A DNA stretch of 64,000 bases, from NCBI RefSeq assembly GCF_000016505.1, contig NC_009706.1:744001-808000 (forward strand), written 5' to 3'. Made by a program: the position numbers and the translations under genes. This DNA comes from Clostridium kluyveri DSM 555. GTDB taxonomy: Bacteria; Bacillota; Clostridia; Clostridiales; Clostridiaceae. The stretch's first letter is position 1. Each line of letters opens with the position of its first letter. Positions 34,257 through 43,760 of this stretch are shown in pieces. Under the pieces are notes generated by a model. The model had not been told where the DNA came from and did no database searches. It saw nothing but the letters and a program-made list of their open reading frames with translations.

Positions 34257-35129
34257 GTGGAAGATTGTGACTTTAATATTAATATAGCTGTAGTAGGTAT
34301 GGGACTTATTGGAGGATCTTATGCCATGGCCCTTAGGGATTTGGAGCCTAAATGTGTTATTGGAATAGATAAAGATAAATATACTTTAAAAAGTGCTTTA
34401 GATGATGGGATTATAGATGGGGCTTATGAAAGTGGAGGAGATTTTTTAAAAGAAGTAGATCTTATTATAGTAGCTCTCTATCCTAAAGATACAATTGCAT
34501 TTATAAAAAATAATTTGCAGTATTTAAAAAAGGGTGCCCTTATAACAGATACTTCTGGTATAAAACAAGATATAGTAGAAAATATAAATTCATTCCTGCC
34601 TGAATATTTGGAATTTATTCCTGGACATCCTATGGCGGGAAAAGAATCTAGAGGTATAAAAGGGGCATCTAAAGATATTTTTAAAGGGGCCAATTATATA
34701 ATAACTCCCGGGGGAAAGAATACTTCCCGGGGGCTTCAAAAAATAGATAAAATGGCAAGGGCTATAGGCTGTAGTAATGTAACCTATATAAGTCCGAAGG
34801 AGCATGATAGAATAATTACTTTTACAAGTCAACTTCCCCATGTTATAGCTGTATCCCTTATGAATCTACATGAAGAAGAATACAAAGATAGTATAGAATT
34901 ATTTACTGGGGGAAGCTTTAAAGATGCTACCAGAGTAGCACAGATTAATTCTAAATTGTGGACTGAATTATTTATTATGAATTCAGATAATCTCATAGAA
35001 GAAATAGAAAATTTTCAAAACAGCATGGAGATATTGAAGAAAGCTATAATGAGTAAGGATATAAGTACTATGAGATGTATTTTTGAAAAGTCCATGTTAA
35101 AAAGAAAAGAATTAGTTAAAGGACAGTGA
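34257..35129 (+). CDS. tyrA: prephenate dehydrogenase
   Basis: NAD(P)-dependent oxidative decarboxylation of prephenate to 4-hydroxyphenylpyruvate, the tyrosine branch. The 290 residues begin with the Rossmann motif VVGMGLIGGSYAMAL; further blocks are PGHPMAGKESRGI (substrate-binding His/Arg region) and TFTSQLPHVIAVSLMN. There is no fused ACT or chorismate mutase domain. The start is GTG at 34257 behind AAGGAGG. It overlaps or abuts aroB at 35126-35129. Confidence 0.94.
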   Translation: MEDCDFNINIAVVGMGLIGGSYAMALRDLEPKCVIGIDKDKYTLKSALDDGIIDGAYESGGDFLKEVDLIIVALYPKDTIAFIKNNLQYLKKGALITDTSGIKQDIVENINSFLPEYLEFIPGHPMAGKESRGIKGASKDIFKGANYIITPGGKNTSRGLQKIDKMARAIGCSNVTYISPKEHDRIITFTSQLPHVIAVSLMNLHEEEYKDSIELFTGGSFKDATRVAQINSKLWTELFIMNSDNLIEEIENFQNSMEILKKAIMSKDISTMRCIFEKSMLKRKELVKGQ

Positions 35130-35134
35130 TTTGC

Positions 35135-36214
35135 GTGAAGGCTATTGATATTAATGTTAAAGAAAAAAGTTATAAAATATCTATAAAAAAAGGTATATTG
35201 AGTTCTATAGGAGAAAGATTGAAAACTACTTACCAGAGTAGAAATATAGTGGTGATTACGGACACAAATGTGGAAAAATTCTATATGGAAACATTGAAAA
35301 ATTCTCTTTTAGAAAGTGGATTTACAATGAAAATTATATCTATAGAACCAGGAGAAAAGAGTAAAAACTTAGCTACACTGGAAAGAGTATATGAAAAACT
35401 ATGTGAATTTCAGATAAGGAGAAAAGATATAATAATTTCTCTAGGAGGTGGAGTAGTTGGGGATCTTTCAGGTTTTGCAGCTTCCACTTACTTGAGAGGG
35501 ATAAATTATATTCAAGTTCCTACTTCTCTTTTAGCCCAGGTAGATAGCAGTATAGGCGGAAAAGTAGCTGTAGATTTGCCCTGGGGTAAAAATTTGGTAG
35601 GAAGCTTTTATCATCCAGATGCCGTATTTATAGATCCAGACGTACTCCTATCTTTGAATGATAAATTCTTTAGTGATGGGATGGGAGAAGTTATAAAATA
35701 TGGATTTATAAAGGATAAGAGTATTTTAAACCTGCTGGATTCTTGTAAAGATAAGGATGAAGTTTTACAATATATTGAGGATATAATATATAAATGCTGC
35801 AGTATAAAAAAACATTTGGTAGAAAAGGATGAAAGAGATTTGGGAGAAAGGATGATGTTAAATTTTGGTCATACACTGGCACATGGGATAGAAAAATATT
35901 ATAACTATGGTAAATATAGTCATGGAGAAGCTGTTGCTATAGGTATGACATATATGACAAATATAACTGAAAGAATGGATATAACTAAGAAAGGAACTCA
36001 TGACTACATGAAAGGTATATTGACAAAATATGGGCTTCCAGTAAATATGCCGGATATGGATAAACAAGCTCTTGTTAACTCTATAGCTTTAGATAAAAAG
36101 TCTTCAGGAGATAGAATAAATATCATAGTTATAGAAGAGGCAGGAATATGTAAAATAATGAAGATAAAATTACGGGAAGTATATGGGTTCTTATTTCCAG
36201 AAGATATTATATAG
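35135..36214 (+). CDS. aroB: 3-dehydroquinate synthase
   Basis: Cyclises DAHP to 3-dehydroquinate with NAD and a divalent metal. About 359 residues. The NAD-binding and active-site stretch is complete: SLGGGVVGDLSGFAAS, RGINYIQVPTSLLAQVDSSI and GKNLVGSFYHP; metal ligands appear as GEVIKYG, MLNFGHTLAHGIE and SHGEAVAIGM. Start choice: GTG at 35126 overlaps the tyrA stop (GTGA), but AAAGGA is only 2 bases before it; GTG at 35135 is 11 bases after that site and gives the usual short N terminus, so 35135 is listed. Confidence 0.93.
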   Translation: MKAIDINVKEKSYKISIKKGILSSIGERLKTTYQSRNIVVITDTNVEKFYMETLKNSLLESGFTMKIISIEPGEKSKNLATLERVYEKLCEFQIRRKDIIISLGGGVVGDLSGFAASTYLRGINYIQVPTSLLAQVDSSIGGKVAVDLPWGKNLVGSFYHPDAVFIDPDVLLSLNDKFFSDGMGEVIKYGFIKDKSILNLLDSCKDKDEVLQYIEDIIYKCCSIKKHLVEKDERDLGERMMLNFGHTLAHGIEKYYNYGKYSHGEAVAIGMTYMTNITERMDITKKGTHDYMKGILTKYGLPVNMPDMDKQALVNSIALDKKSSGDRINIIVIEEAGICKIMKIKLREVYGFLFPEDII

Positions 36215-36254
36215 GCTAATTTTTAGTTGAAAATAGATAAAAAGGGGACAATCT

Positions 36255-37535
36255 ATGAAATATGTATCAATAAATCCGACTAAATTAGAGGGACAGGTAA
36301 AGATTCCTCCTTCAAAAAGTGTATGCCATAGGGCCTTAATATGTGCTTCTTTGAGCAGTGGTGTGAGTAATATAACCAATGTGGATTTTTCAGAAGATAT
36401 AGAAGCTACCTGTGAAGCTTTAAAGAGCTTAGGAGTAATTATAGAAAAAGGAAATAATTCATTATCTATAAAAGGGAATTCTAATTTGTATGTAAAAAAA
36501 CCTAACGTACACTGCTTTCAATCAGGCTCTACGTTGAGATTTCTAATACCTTTGGCTGCAACATTAGGTGAAGAAATAACTTTTACAGGAGAGGGAAAGT
36601 TAGTAGAAAGACCTCTAAACGTATACTATGATATATTTAAGAGCCAAAAAATTTATTATAAAACAGAGAGCGGAAAACTGCCTTTAACCATAAATGGAAA
36701 GCTAAAATCAGGAGATTATAGAGTTAGGGGAGATGTAAGTTCCCAATTCGTAACAGGGCTTCTCTTTGCACTTCCTCTTTTATCAGGAGATTCAAAAATA
36801 GAAATAACTACGGAATTGGAGTCTAAATCCTATGTGGATATTACTATTGACATGCTTGGAAAATTTGGGGTTTGTGTAGATGGAAGCAGCTATAGAGAAT
36901 TTATAATTAAAGGTAATCAAACCTACAAAGAAGTAGATTGTAATATAGAAGGGGATTTTTCACAGGTGGCATTCTGGCTTGTTATGGGTGCCTTGGGGAA
37001 AGGAATTACCTGCATGGGACTTGATACGGATTCTCTTCAAGGAGATAGAATTATAGTACATATACTAAAAGATATGGGAGTAGAAATTGAGGAAAAGGAA
37101 AATTGTATAGAAGTTAACCCTTCTAAGACGACCGGTGTTGTTATTGATGTTTCCCAATGTCCAGATCTTGTACCCGTTCTTGCAGCATTAGCTTCTGTAA
37201 GCCATGGAACTACTGAAATTATAAATGCAGCAAGACTTAGGATTAAAGAATCAGATAGACTAAAGGCAATAACTTCTGAATTGAATAAAATTGGGGCAGA
37301 GGTAATAGAAAAAGAGGATTCACTTATAATACACGGAAAAGAAAATCTTAAAGGAGGAAATGTTACAAGCTGGAAAGATCATAGGATAGCCATGGCACTG
37401 GCAGCAGTATCGTCAAAATGTACAGAGCCTTTAGTAATAGAGGGAGCTGAATGTGTAAAAAAGTCCTATCCGGGTTTTTGGGAAGACTTTAGAAGTTTAG
37501 GAGGGGAAATAGATGAGTGGAGTGTGGGGAAATAA
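36255..37535 (+). CDS. aroA: 3-phosphoshikimate 1-carboxyvinyltransferase (EPSP synthase)
   Basis: Transfers the enolpyruvyl group from PEP to shikimate 3-phosphate. It is 426 residues, normal length. Shikimate-phosphate contacts: [19 protein letters not shown] at the N terminus, [12 protein letters not shown], and [13 protein letters not shown] and [12 protein letters not shown] near the C terminus. The [13 protein letters not shown] variant in place of NAGTAMRPL marks a class II-like sequence, often with lower glyphosate sensitivity (family knowledge). It overlaps aroC by 23 bases. Confidence 0.95.
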
Positions 37536-38595
37536 AATAAAATTATCTATTTTTGGAGAATCACATGGAAAAGCTATAGGAATAGTTATAGATGGACTAA
37601 AATCAGGAATTGAAATTGATATAGATTATATAAAAAATGAAATGGAGAGAAGAGCTCCAGGAGCTAGTCCTCTTTCTACCCCTAGAAAAGAAACGGATAA
37701 ATTTGATATTTTAAGCGGCTATTTTAATGGAAGAACCACAGGTACACCACTTTCGGCAATTATATTAAATAATAATACCCGCTCTCGTGACTACGAAAAA
37801 ACTGCAGGTCTTTTAAGACCTGGCCATGCAGATTTTACTGGTAGTATAAGATATAGAGGGTTTAATGACTATAGAGGGGGAGGACATTTTTCAGGAAGAA
37901 TAACGGCACCTTTGGTTTTTGCAGGTGCCATATGTAAAAAAATACTGGAGGATAAAGGAATATTAATAGGGAGTCATATAAAAAGCATAGGTGCAATTGA
38001 AGACGGAAGCTGTTTTGATCCTGTTTCTATAAGTAAAGAGAGTATTTTAAAGCTTTCAAAAAGTAAATTTCCTGTACTGGATGAAGTAAAAGGAAAAGAT
38101 ATGGAAGAGAGCATTTTAAAAATAAAAGAAGAAGGAGATTCTGTAGGAGGAGTCATAGAAACTGTAGTAGTAAATTTGCCCCCAGGCATAGGAAATCCCT
38201 TTTTCGATTCTGTAGAGAGCAGTATTTCACATTTGTTATTTTCTATTCCAGCAGTCAAGGGAGTAGAATTTGGGGAGGGTTTTAACATAGCTTCAATGAG
38301 AGGCTCTGAGGCCAATGATGAATATTATATTTCAGAACAGAGTACAATGAAAACTTACACCAATAATAATGGAGGAGTTTTAGGGGGAATTACAAATGGA
38401 ATGCCTGTTATATTTAGAACAGCCATAAAACCCACTCCTTCTATAGCAAAAACCCAGAAAACTGTAGATATAAAAAAGAAACAAAATACATTTCTAAAAA
38501 TAGAAGGAAGGCATGATCCATGTATTGTACCCAGGGCTGTGCCTGTGGTGGAAGCTGTGGCGGCTATAGGAATATTAAATTTAATGGAATATTGA
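37513..38595 (+). CDS. aroC: chorismate synthase
   Basis: Trans-1,4 elimination of phosphate from EPSP to chorismate using reduced FMN. 360 residues. Signature blocks: [51 protein letters not shown], and [20 protein letters not shown]. The start ATG at 37513 lies within the end of aroA behind GAGGGGAAATAG, so translation is probably coupled. Confidence 0.96.
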
Positions 38596-38623
38596 GTTTT
38601 ACATTATTTATGGAGGTAGTATT

Positions 38624-39763
38624 TTGGATAACTTAGATTATTTAAGAGATAAGATAGATAAGATTGATGGAGAAATGATTAAGCTTTTTCAGGAAAGAAT
38701 GGATGTGGTATATAAAGTAGCAGAATATAAAAAGAAAAATGATATGGACATACTTGATGAAAGTCGTGAAGAAAATGTTATAAAGACTCAATTAAAAAGA
38801 CTTGAGAATAAATCTATAGAAAAAGAAGCGGAAGTTTTCTTAAAAGAGATTATGAAAATAAGTAGGAATTTCCAAAAGAAAAGTTTTCAAAGTTCATATT
38901 ATAATAATGAATGTTTAAGTGTAAAAAAATATGATAAATCATGCAGAGTAGGATTTCAAGGTGTACTGGCTTCCTTTAGTTATGAGGCCTTAATTGATTA
39001 TTTTGGGCATGAAGTTGAAGCTGTAAATTTCGAGACATTTAAAGATGTGTTTCAAGGGTTGAAAGATGGAAAAATAAATTATGGTGTACTGCCTATTGAA
39101 AATTCCTCTACAGGAGGAATTCTGGAAGTATATGATTTGCTTCGAGATTATGGATTTTATATAGTAGGAGAAAAATGTATTAAAGTTAATCATAATTTAT
39201 TAGGAGTAAAAGGTGCTTCACTTAATGATGTAAAAGAAGTTTATTCTCACAGTCAAGCCTTTATGCAAAGCAGTAAATTTTTAGATAAGTATGAAAATTG
39301 GCGTCTCATACCTTATTTCAATACAGCTAGAAGTGCTAAATATATAAATGAAGAAAATGATAAAAGCAGGGCATCTATAGCCAGTAAAAAAGCAGCTGAA
39401 CTCTATGGTTTAGAAATATTAAGTGAAAATATAAATTATAATACCAACAATTATACTAGATTTATAATAATAAGTAGAAATGAAGAATGTAATAAAGATA
39501 ATGATAAAATCAGTATACTAATTACTCTACCACATGAACCTGGGAGCCTGTATAAAGTGCTTAAGTATTTTAAGAAGAATAATCTGAATATGACTAAAAT
39601 TGAGTCTAGACCAATGGTAGATAGATCTTGGGAATATTTTTTCTATATTGATTTTTATGGCAATGTTTTAGAGAAAAATGCTAAAGAAGCCTTAAAAGGA
39701 ATAGAAAACGAAAGTGTTTATTTTAAATTACTAGGTAAATATAAAGGGGACTGTATAATCTAG
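38624..39763 (+). CDS. pheA: bifunctional chorismate mutase / prephenate dehydratase
   Basis: 379 residues with an AroQ-type mutase domain (about 1-85: LRDKIDKIDGEMIKLFQERM, then VYKVAEYKK), a prephenate dehydratase domain (about 105-280: VGFQGVLASFSYEA, GVLPIENSSTGGI, YSHSQAF, NYTRFIIISR) and a C-terminal ACT domain (ISILITLPHEPGSLYKVL, then NMTKIESRP). The ACT domain is the feedback site for Phe in relatives. TTG start at 38624 behind GGAGG. It supplies both prephenate and phenylpyruvate; tyrA in the operon uses the former. Confidence 0.95.
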   Translation: MDNLDYLRDKIDKIDGEMIKLFQERMDVVYKVAEYKKKNDMDILDESREENVIKTQLKRLENKSIEKEAEVFLKEIMKISRNFQKKSFQSSYYNNECLSVKKYDKSCRVGFQGVLASFSYEALIDYFGHEVEAVNFETFKDVFQGLKDGKINYGVLPIENSSTGGILEVYDLLRDYGFYIVGEKCIKVNHNLLGVKGASLNDVKEVYSHSQAFMQSSKFLDKYENWRLIPYFNTARSAKYINEENDKSRASIASKKAAELYGLEILSENINYNTNNYTRFIIISRNEECNKDNDKISILITLPHEPGSLYKVLKYFKKNNLNMTKIESRPMVDRSWEYFFYIDFYGNVLEKNAKEALKGIENESVYFKLLGKYKGDCII

Positions 39764-39794
39764 TATTGTATTTTAAATTAGGTGGTGTTTTAAT

Positions 39795-40604
39795 ATGGGC
39801 AATTTTTATGGACTTATAGGTGACAAGCTAGGGCATAGTTTTTCTCCAGTAATACATGAAATGATCTTAAAAAAAATAAATTTACAGGGGAAATATAATC
39901 TGTTTGAAATAGAATCACAGAATTTAGGTGAAGCAATTGGGGCACTAAAGATTTTAGGGTGCAGAGGTGTAAATGTTACTATACCTTATAAAATTAAGAT
40001 TATGAAGTATATGGATTATATATCTGAAGAAGCATTAAGCATAGGATCAATAAACACTATACAATTTGTAGACAATAAATTAAAAGCATACAATACAGAT
40101 TATTATGGATTTGGAATGACTTTAAAAAGATATGGAATAGATGTGCTTAATAAAAGTGTAGTGATACTTGGAACAGGAGGAGCTTCTAAAGCTGTACTAA
40201 GGTATAGTATGGATGAAGGCGCAAAGTCCATTATATATGTGAGCAGAAAACCTGAGAATGTATCCAATGGGGAAATAGATGTTATTTCTTATGAACAGCT
40301 GCATCATATAAAGAGTGGAGATATTATAATAAATTCTACCCCCTGTGGAATGTATCCTCAAACAGATACTTGCGCCGTGGATAGTGAAATATTAAGTAAA
40401 TTTAATACAGCTGTGGATTTAGTGTACAATCCACAGGAAACTACGTTTTTAAAAACAGGGAAAGAATTAGGTTTAAGGACAGCTAATGGGTTATATATGC
40501 TGGTGGCCCAGGCGGTAGCCGCTCAACAGATTTGGCAGCATAGAGAGATATCGTTGAAAACTTTAGATGAAATATATTATAAATTATTAAATATGCAGCA
40601 ATAA
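39795..40604 (+). CDS. aroE: shikimate dehydrogenase
   Basis: NADPH-dependent reduction of 3-dehydroshikimate to shikimate. The 269 residues start with the substrate-binding GDKLGHSFSPVIHE; the catalytic lysine lies in NVTIPYKIKIM and the aspartate in YNTDYYGF. The NADP-binding loop is VILGTGGASKAVL, and NGLYMLVAQAVAAQQIW ends the protein. ATG 39795 follows AGGTGG. Its substrate comes from 3-dehydroquinate dehydratase, which is not encoded in this operon. Confidence 0.95.
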   Translation: MGNFYGLIGDKLGHSFSPVIHEMILKKINLQGKYNLFEIESQNLGEAIGALKILGCRGVNVTIPYKIKIMKYMDYISEEALSIGSINTIQFVDNKLKAYNTDYYGFGMTLKRYGIDVLNKSVVILGTGGASKAVLRYSMDEGAKSIIYVSRKPENVSNGEIDVISYEQLHHIKSGDIIINSTPCGMYPQTDTCAVDSEILSKFNTAVDLVYNPQETTFLKTGKELGLRTANGLYMLVAQAVAAQQIWQHREISLKTLDEIYYKLLNMQQ

Positions 40605-40681
40605 GTCAGAATATTGAAATAATTGACATATTTCTAAAAATGTAATAGATTCTATGGTTTTAAATCGAGGAGGAGTTTATT

Positions 40682-41191
40682 GTGAAAAAACAAGTTAAAA
40701 ATATAGTTATTATAGGTATGCCAGGTTGTGGCAAAACCACAATTGGAAAGATGATATCATCTAAGTTAAATAAAAGGTTTGTAGATTTGGATGATTATAT
40801 AGTAGATAAGGCAGGATGTACTATTCCAGAAATTTTTCAAAAGGGAGAAGAACATTTTAGAAATATAGAATCAGAGGCAGTAGAGGAAGTCAGTATTGAA
40901 GGGTCTATGGTAATATCTACGGGAGGAGGAGTAATAAAGAACCAGAAGAATATTGTAAATCTTAAAAAAAATGGAATTATATTCTTTGTGGACAGACCTT
41001 TGGAAAATATAGTAAGCGATGTGGATATATCAACCAGACCTCTTTTAAAAAATGGCACCGGGGAAATAGAAAAACTTTTTAAAGAGAGATATGCAATATA
41101 CAATAGTTCCTGTGACTTTTCAGTAGATAATGTATATACTATTGAAAAAGTTGTAGATGACATAGTAGAAATTTATAAAAATTGCATTTAA
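40682..41191 (+). CDS. aroK: shikimate kinase
   Basis: ATP-dependent phosphorylation of shikimate at O-3. 169 residues; Walker A GMPGCGKTT, DLDDYI and FRNIESEAVEEV shikimate-binding motif, STGGGVI and TRPLL lid region are all present. The start is GTG at 40682 behind GAGGAGG. It is the last gene of the aro operon, closed by a terminator at 41200-41233. A weak promoter-like pair (TTGACA 40623, TAGATT 40646, spacer 17) might give extra expression. Confidence 0.95.
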   Translation: MKKQVKNIVIIGMPGCGKTTIGKMISSKLNKRFVDLDDYIVDKAGCTIPEIFQKGEEHFRNIESEAVEEVSIEGSMVISTGGGVIKNQKNIVNLKKNGIIFFVDRPLENIVSDVDISTRPLLKNGTGEIEKLFKERYAIYNSSCDFSVDNVYTIEKVVDDIVEIYKNCI

Positions 41192-41199
41192 GTGAGGTA

Positions 41200-41233
41200 A
41201 AAGCTAATGACAATAAATTTTGTTGTTGGCTTT
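41200..41233 (+). terminator. terminator of the aro operon
   Basis: A 14-bp stem with three G-T pairs (41200-41213 with 41220-41233), 6-nt loop, followed by TTTTTATC. Confidence 0.8.
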
Positions 41234-41337
41234 TTATCATAATTTTTATAAAAAGAGTAATATGATAATATATAATATTCTTATAAGGAGGATAAAATGT
41301 TTGATCAATTAAGGGTTTAAGCTGGGAGAGGATATTT

Positions 41338-41769
41338 ATGGAAAAATTGAAAGCTATTTTAATTGAGATAGTAGTTATAATTGTCATATTATTTATTATA
41401 TCTATAGCGGCTCTTGTAGATCTTAGGTTAAAAGATTCTAATTCAACTTCAGAGGCAATAGGAGATATGTACCTTAGCCTTGAACAGGAAAAAAAAGAAA
41501 TAAATTATTTAGGAGATAATATTAAAAAGGAAGGTGAGGAACTGAGGAATTTAAAGGATAAAATGAATAGTATAAAGTCAAATGGAGGAAATGATTGGAA
41601 TAATTTAGTGATAGAATATAATGGCAAATTAAATGAATATAATAAAAAGACAACGGAATATAATGAAAAAGTAAAAAGTTATGATAAAAGATATGAGCAG
41701 TATGAGAAAATGAAACAAAAAAATGAGAATATAATAAAATGGTTTAAAACACTAATTGGAACAGATTGA
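41338..41769 (+). CDS. membrane-anchored coiled-coil protein, unknown
   Basis: 143 residues: one N-terminal hydrophobic helix (about 8-28, IEIVVIIVILFIISIAALV) and then a long charged region predicted as coiled coil by its heptad-like Leu/Ile and Lys/Glu pattern, including the repeated tyrosine-spaced EYNKK-TTEYNEKVKSYDKR stretch. No known domain recognised. It lies 30 bases upstream of an L,D-transpeptidase gene on the same strand, hinting at a cell-envelope role. A seven-codon frame with its own AAGGAGG precedes it at 41297-41320. Confidence 0.7.
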   Translation: MEKLKAILIEIVVIIVILFIISIAALVDLRLKDSNSTSEAIGDMYLSLEQEKKEINYLGDNIKKEGEELRNLKDKMNSIKSNGGNDWNNLVIEYNGKLNEYNKKTTEYNEKVKSYDKRYEQYEKMKQKNENIIKWFKTLIGTD

Positions 41770-41799
41770 TAAAAATATGAATAAAAGTGAAGTGGTTTT

Positions 41800-42462
41800 A
41801 TGAAAGATAAAAACAGATTTTTTCCTCTTATATTTTTAATTTTCGGTATAATCTTAATATTAACTATATCTTTAGTATCTGTAAAAAGATATATTAAACA
41901 AAGTAAAAATGAAAGTAGTGCCAAAGATATTGTTTTGAAAGAAAAAGTAATAGAAAATGATGAAGAAGAATTGTTTTTTAAAAAACCTGAAAAATTTCCA
42001 GATACAACTTTTATAAAAATATACAAAGAGAAGAGGATAATGGAACTTTACGGGGATAATAAATTAATAGGTAGATTTAAGATGGCGCTTGGGAGAGTTC
42101 CCCAAGGTAAAAAACAAAGGGAAGGAGATAATAAGACCCCTGAAGGAAATTATTATATATGTTATATAAATTCCAAGACCAAGTATAAGTATTTTTTAGG
42201 AATAAGTTATCCTAATATTCAAGATGCAAAGTGGGCTTTAGATGAGGGTGTCATAGATAATAATACCTTTCAAAAAATTGAGAAAGCTATAGAAAATAAA
42301 AAACAGCCACCTTGGAATACTCCTCTTGGTGGAGCTATAGGTATACATGGAGGGGGTACAGACTATGATTGGACCTATGGATGTATTGCCATATCAGATA
42401 ATGATATGGATATATTAAAACAATATGTTTTTGTTAGAACTTCTGTGGAAATATATAAATAA
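41800..42462 (+). CDS. L,D-transpeptidase (YkuD domain), membrane anchored
   Basis: 220 residues: an N-terminal membrane helix (about 8-27) and a YkuD catalytic domain (about 70-220). The signature is complete: IGIHGGG, then YGCIAISDND with the catalytic Cys and the conserved His, and KTPEGNYYI upstream. Such enzymes cross-link peptidoglycan (3-3 links) or attach proteins to it. It probably forms an operon with the coiled-coil protein before it and perhaps the beta-propeller gene after it. Confidence 0.88.
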   Translation: MKDKNRFFPLIFLIFGIILILTISLVSVKRYIKQSKNESSAKDIVLKEKVIENDEEELFFKKPEKFPDTTFIKIYKEKRIMELYGDNKLIGRFKMALGRVPQGKKQREGDNKTPEGNYYICYINSKTKYKYFLGISYPNIQDAKWALDEGVIDNNTFQKIEKAIENKKQPPWNTPLGGAIGIHGGGTDYDWTYGCIAISDNDMDILKQYVFVRTSVEIYK

Positions 42463-42566
42463 TCTTTTCATTTGTAAAATTTTTTATTTATCTATAGAAA
42501 TAAGAATATATATGGCAAAAAAGGCACAAAATAAAATAAGAAGAATATTTAAAAAGGGTGGTGCCT

Positions 42567-43325
42567 ATGCTAAAGCATAAATTATTTAGAGTTTTATTTA
42601 TAGTGGTTTTATTTATACTATTTTTCAGCGGGGCATTTATAACTATGGAATATAGAGCTAGATCACTGGCCAAGGATGCAAATGATTCTAGAAGTTATTA
42701 TTTTATAATAGGGGGAAAAGATACTATTTACAAGATGGATTCAATTACCAATGAGATTGTAAATGAAATCAAAGTAGAAGGTTCTCCGCAGGATATTAAA
42801 GTTTCAGCAGATGGAAATACACTGCTGGTAGTTGTGTTAAATGCTAAAGATGAAGATGATAAAGGATATATTTTATTCTACAATATTAAAGACAATAAAC
42901 TTATAAGAAAAGTTCAGGTTGGCAAACATCCATACAGAGTTGTATTTACTCCCAACAAAAAATATATAATGGTAAGCAATACTGAAAGTAATGACATATC
43001 TTTAATTGATAGTAAAAATTACACAATATTACAATCTATAGAAGTAGGCAGAGAGCCACAGGGATTTTGCATGTCAAAAGATAGTAAGTACTGTTATGTG
43101 GCAAATACGGGAGAAGACACTGTGAGCATATTGGATATGACAATTTTTAAAAGTATAAAAAAAATAAGGGTAGGAAGGTATCCTACAGATATTTCAATAA
43201 ATAAGGATAATGGAAATGTGATGGTGACCTTAAGTAAAGAAAAATCTGTGGCCCTTATAAATCCTCGTACGGAAGATATTCAAAAAGTAAGTTTGAATAA
43301 TAGCCCTACAGGTATTTGTAATTAA
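42567..43325 (+). CDS. YVTN-type beta-propeller protein
   Basis: About 252 residues with an N-terminal membrane helix (LFIVVLFILFFSGAF) and repeated seven-bladed-propeller motifs: VEGSPQDIKVSADG, VGKHPYRVVFTPNKKYI, VGREPQGFCMSKDSKYCYVAN, VGRYPTDISINKDNGN. These extracellular-facing repeats usually serve protein or ligand binding. GTG at 42558 opens the frame but lies within the AAAGGGTGG site; ATG 42567 is chosen. It precedes the copper operon but is separated from it by a terminator. Confidence 0.78.
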   Translation: MLKHKLFRVLFIVVLFILFFSGAFITMEYRARSLAKDANDSRSYYFIIGGKDTIYKMDSITNEIVNEIKVEGSPQDIKVSADGNTLLVVVLNAKDEDDKGYILFYNIKDNKLIRKVQVGKHPYRVVFTPNKKYIMVSNTESNDISLIDSKNYTILQSIEVGREPQGFCMSKDSKYCYVANTGEDTVSILDMTIFKSIKKIRVGRYPTDISINKDNGNVMVTLSKEKSVALINPRTEDIQKVSLNNSPTGICN

Positions 43326-43394
43326 TTATTTTTCTAGTTTAATTTTTAAAATATACTATGAAAAACTTTCTATAGGGTTTATAATAAATATATA

Positions 43395-43432
43395 ATAAAA
43401 TTTAAACATAATATCAAATGTTTAAATTTTAT
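43395..43432. terminator. terminator after the beta-propeller gene
   Basis: A 15-bp perfect A/T-rich stem (43395-43409 with 43418-43432) and 8-nt loop, followed by ATTTTTAT. Confidence 0.75.
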
Positions 43433-43447
43433 ATTTTTATAAAATAA

Positions 43448-43464
43448 CCACCCCGCCAGGGTGG
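43448..43464 (+). promoter_or_regulatory. candidate CsoR operator
   Basis: A G/C dyad CCACCC-5-GGGTGG, flanked by A/T, immediately upstream of the csoR ribosome site (GGGGGAGG 43464-43471). CsoR-type operators have pseudo-palindromic G/C tracts of this size, so autoregulation is likely; the dyad could also fold in the mRNA next to the ribosome site. Confidence 0.5.
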
Positions 43465-43476
43465 GGGGAGGTAAAT

Positions 43477-43749
43477 ATGAATGAAGAAAAAAAGAAAGCA
43501 TTTCAGGCATTAAAGACTTCAAAAGGTCAGATTGAAGGCATAATGAAAATGATAGAAAATGGAAGGTACTGTATTGATATATCAAATCAAATAATAGCGG
43601 CTCAGGCGCTTTTAAAAAGAGCTAATTTGCTTATATTAAAACAACATTTAAATCACTGCGTAAAAGAAGCTTTTCTACAAAATACTGGAGAAGAAAAAGT
43701 GGAAGAAATAGTTGACTTATTAGGAAAATTATTAGATAAAAATGGATAG
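43477..43749 (+). CDS. csoR: copper-sensing repressor CsoR
   Basis: DUF156-family repressor of 90 residues, all helical. The Cu(I) ligand set Cys32 (GRYCIDI), His57 and Cys61 (KQHLNHC) is intact, which favours CsoR over RcnR or FrmR. It releases the operator when copper binds. ATG 43477 follows a GGGGGAGG. First gene of csoR-copA-copZ; the gap to copA is 11 bases. Confidence 0.93.
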   Translation: MNEEKKKAFQALKTSKGQIEGIMKMIENGRYCIDISNQIIAAQALLKRANLLILKQHLNHCVKEAFLQNTGEEKVEEIVDLLGKLLDKNG

Positions 43750-43760
43750 GAGAGTAAAGA

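Noticed and set aside
40623-40651. Internal promoter before aroK
   Set aside because: The -35 is good (TTGACA) but the -10 (TAGATT) is weak; noted in the aroK entry but not listed as a feature.
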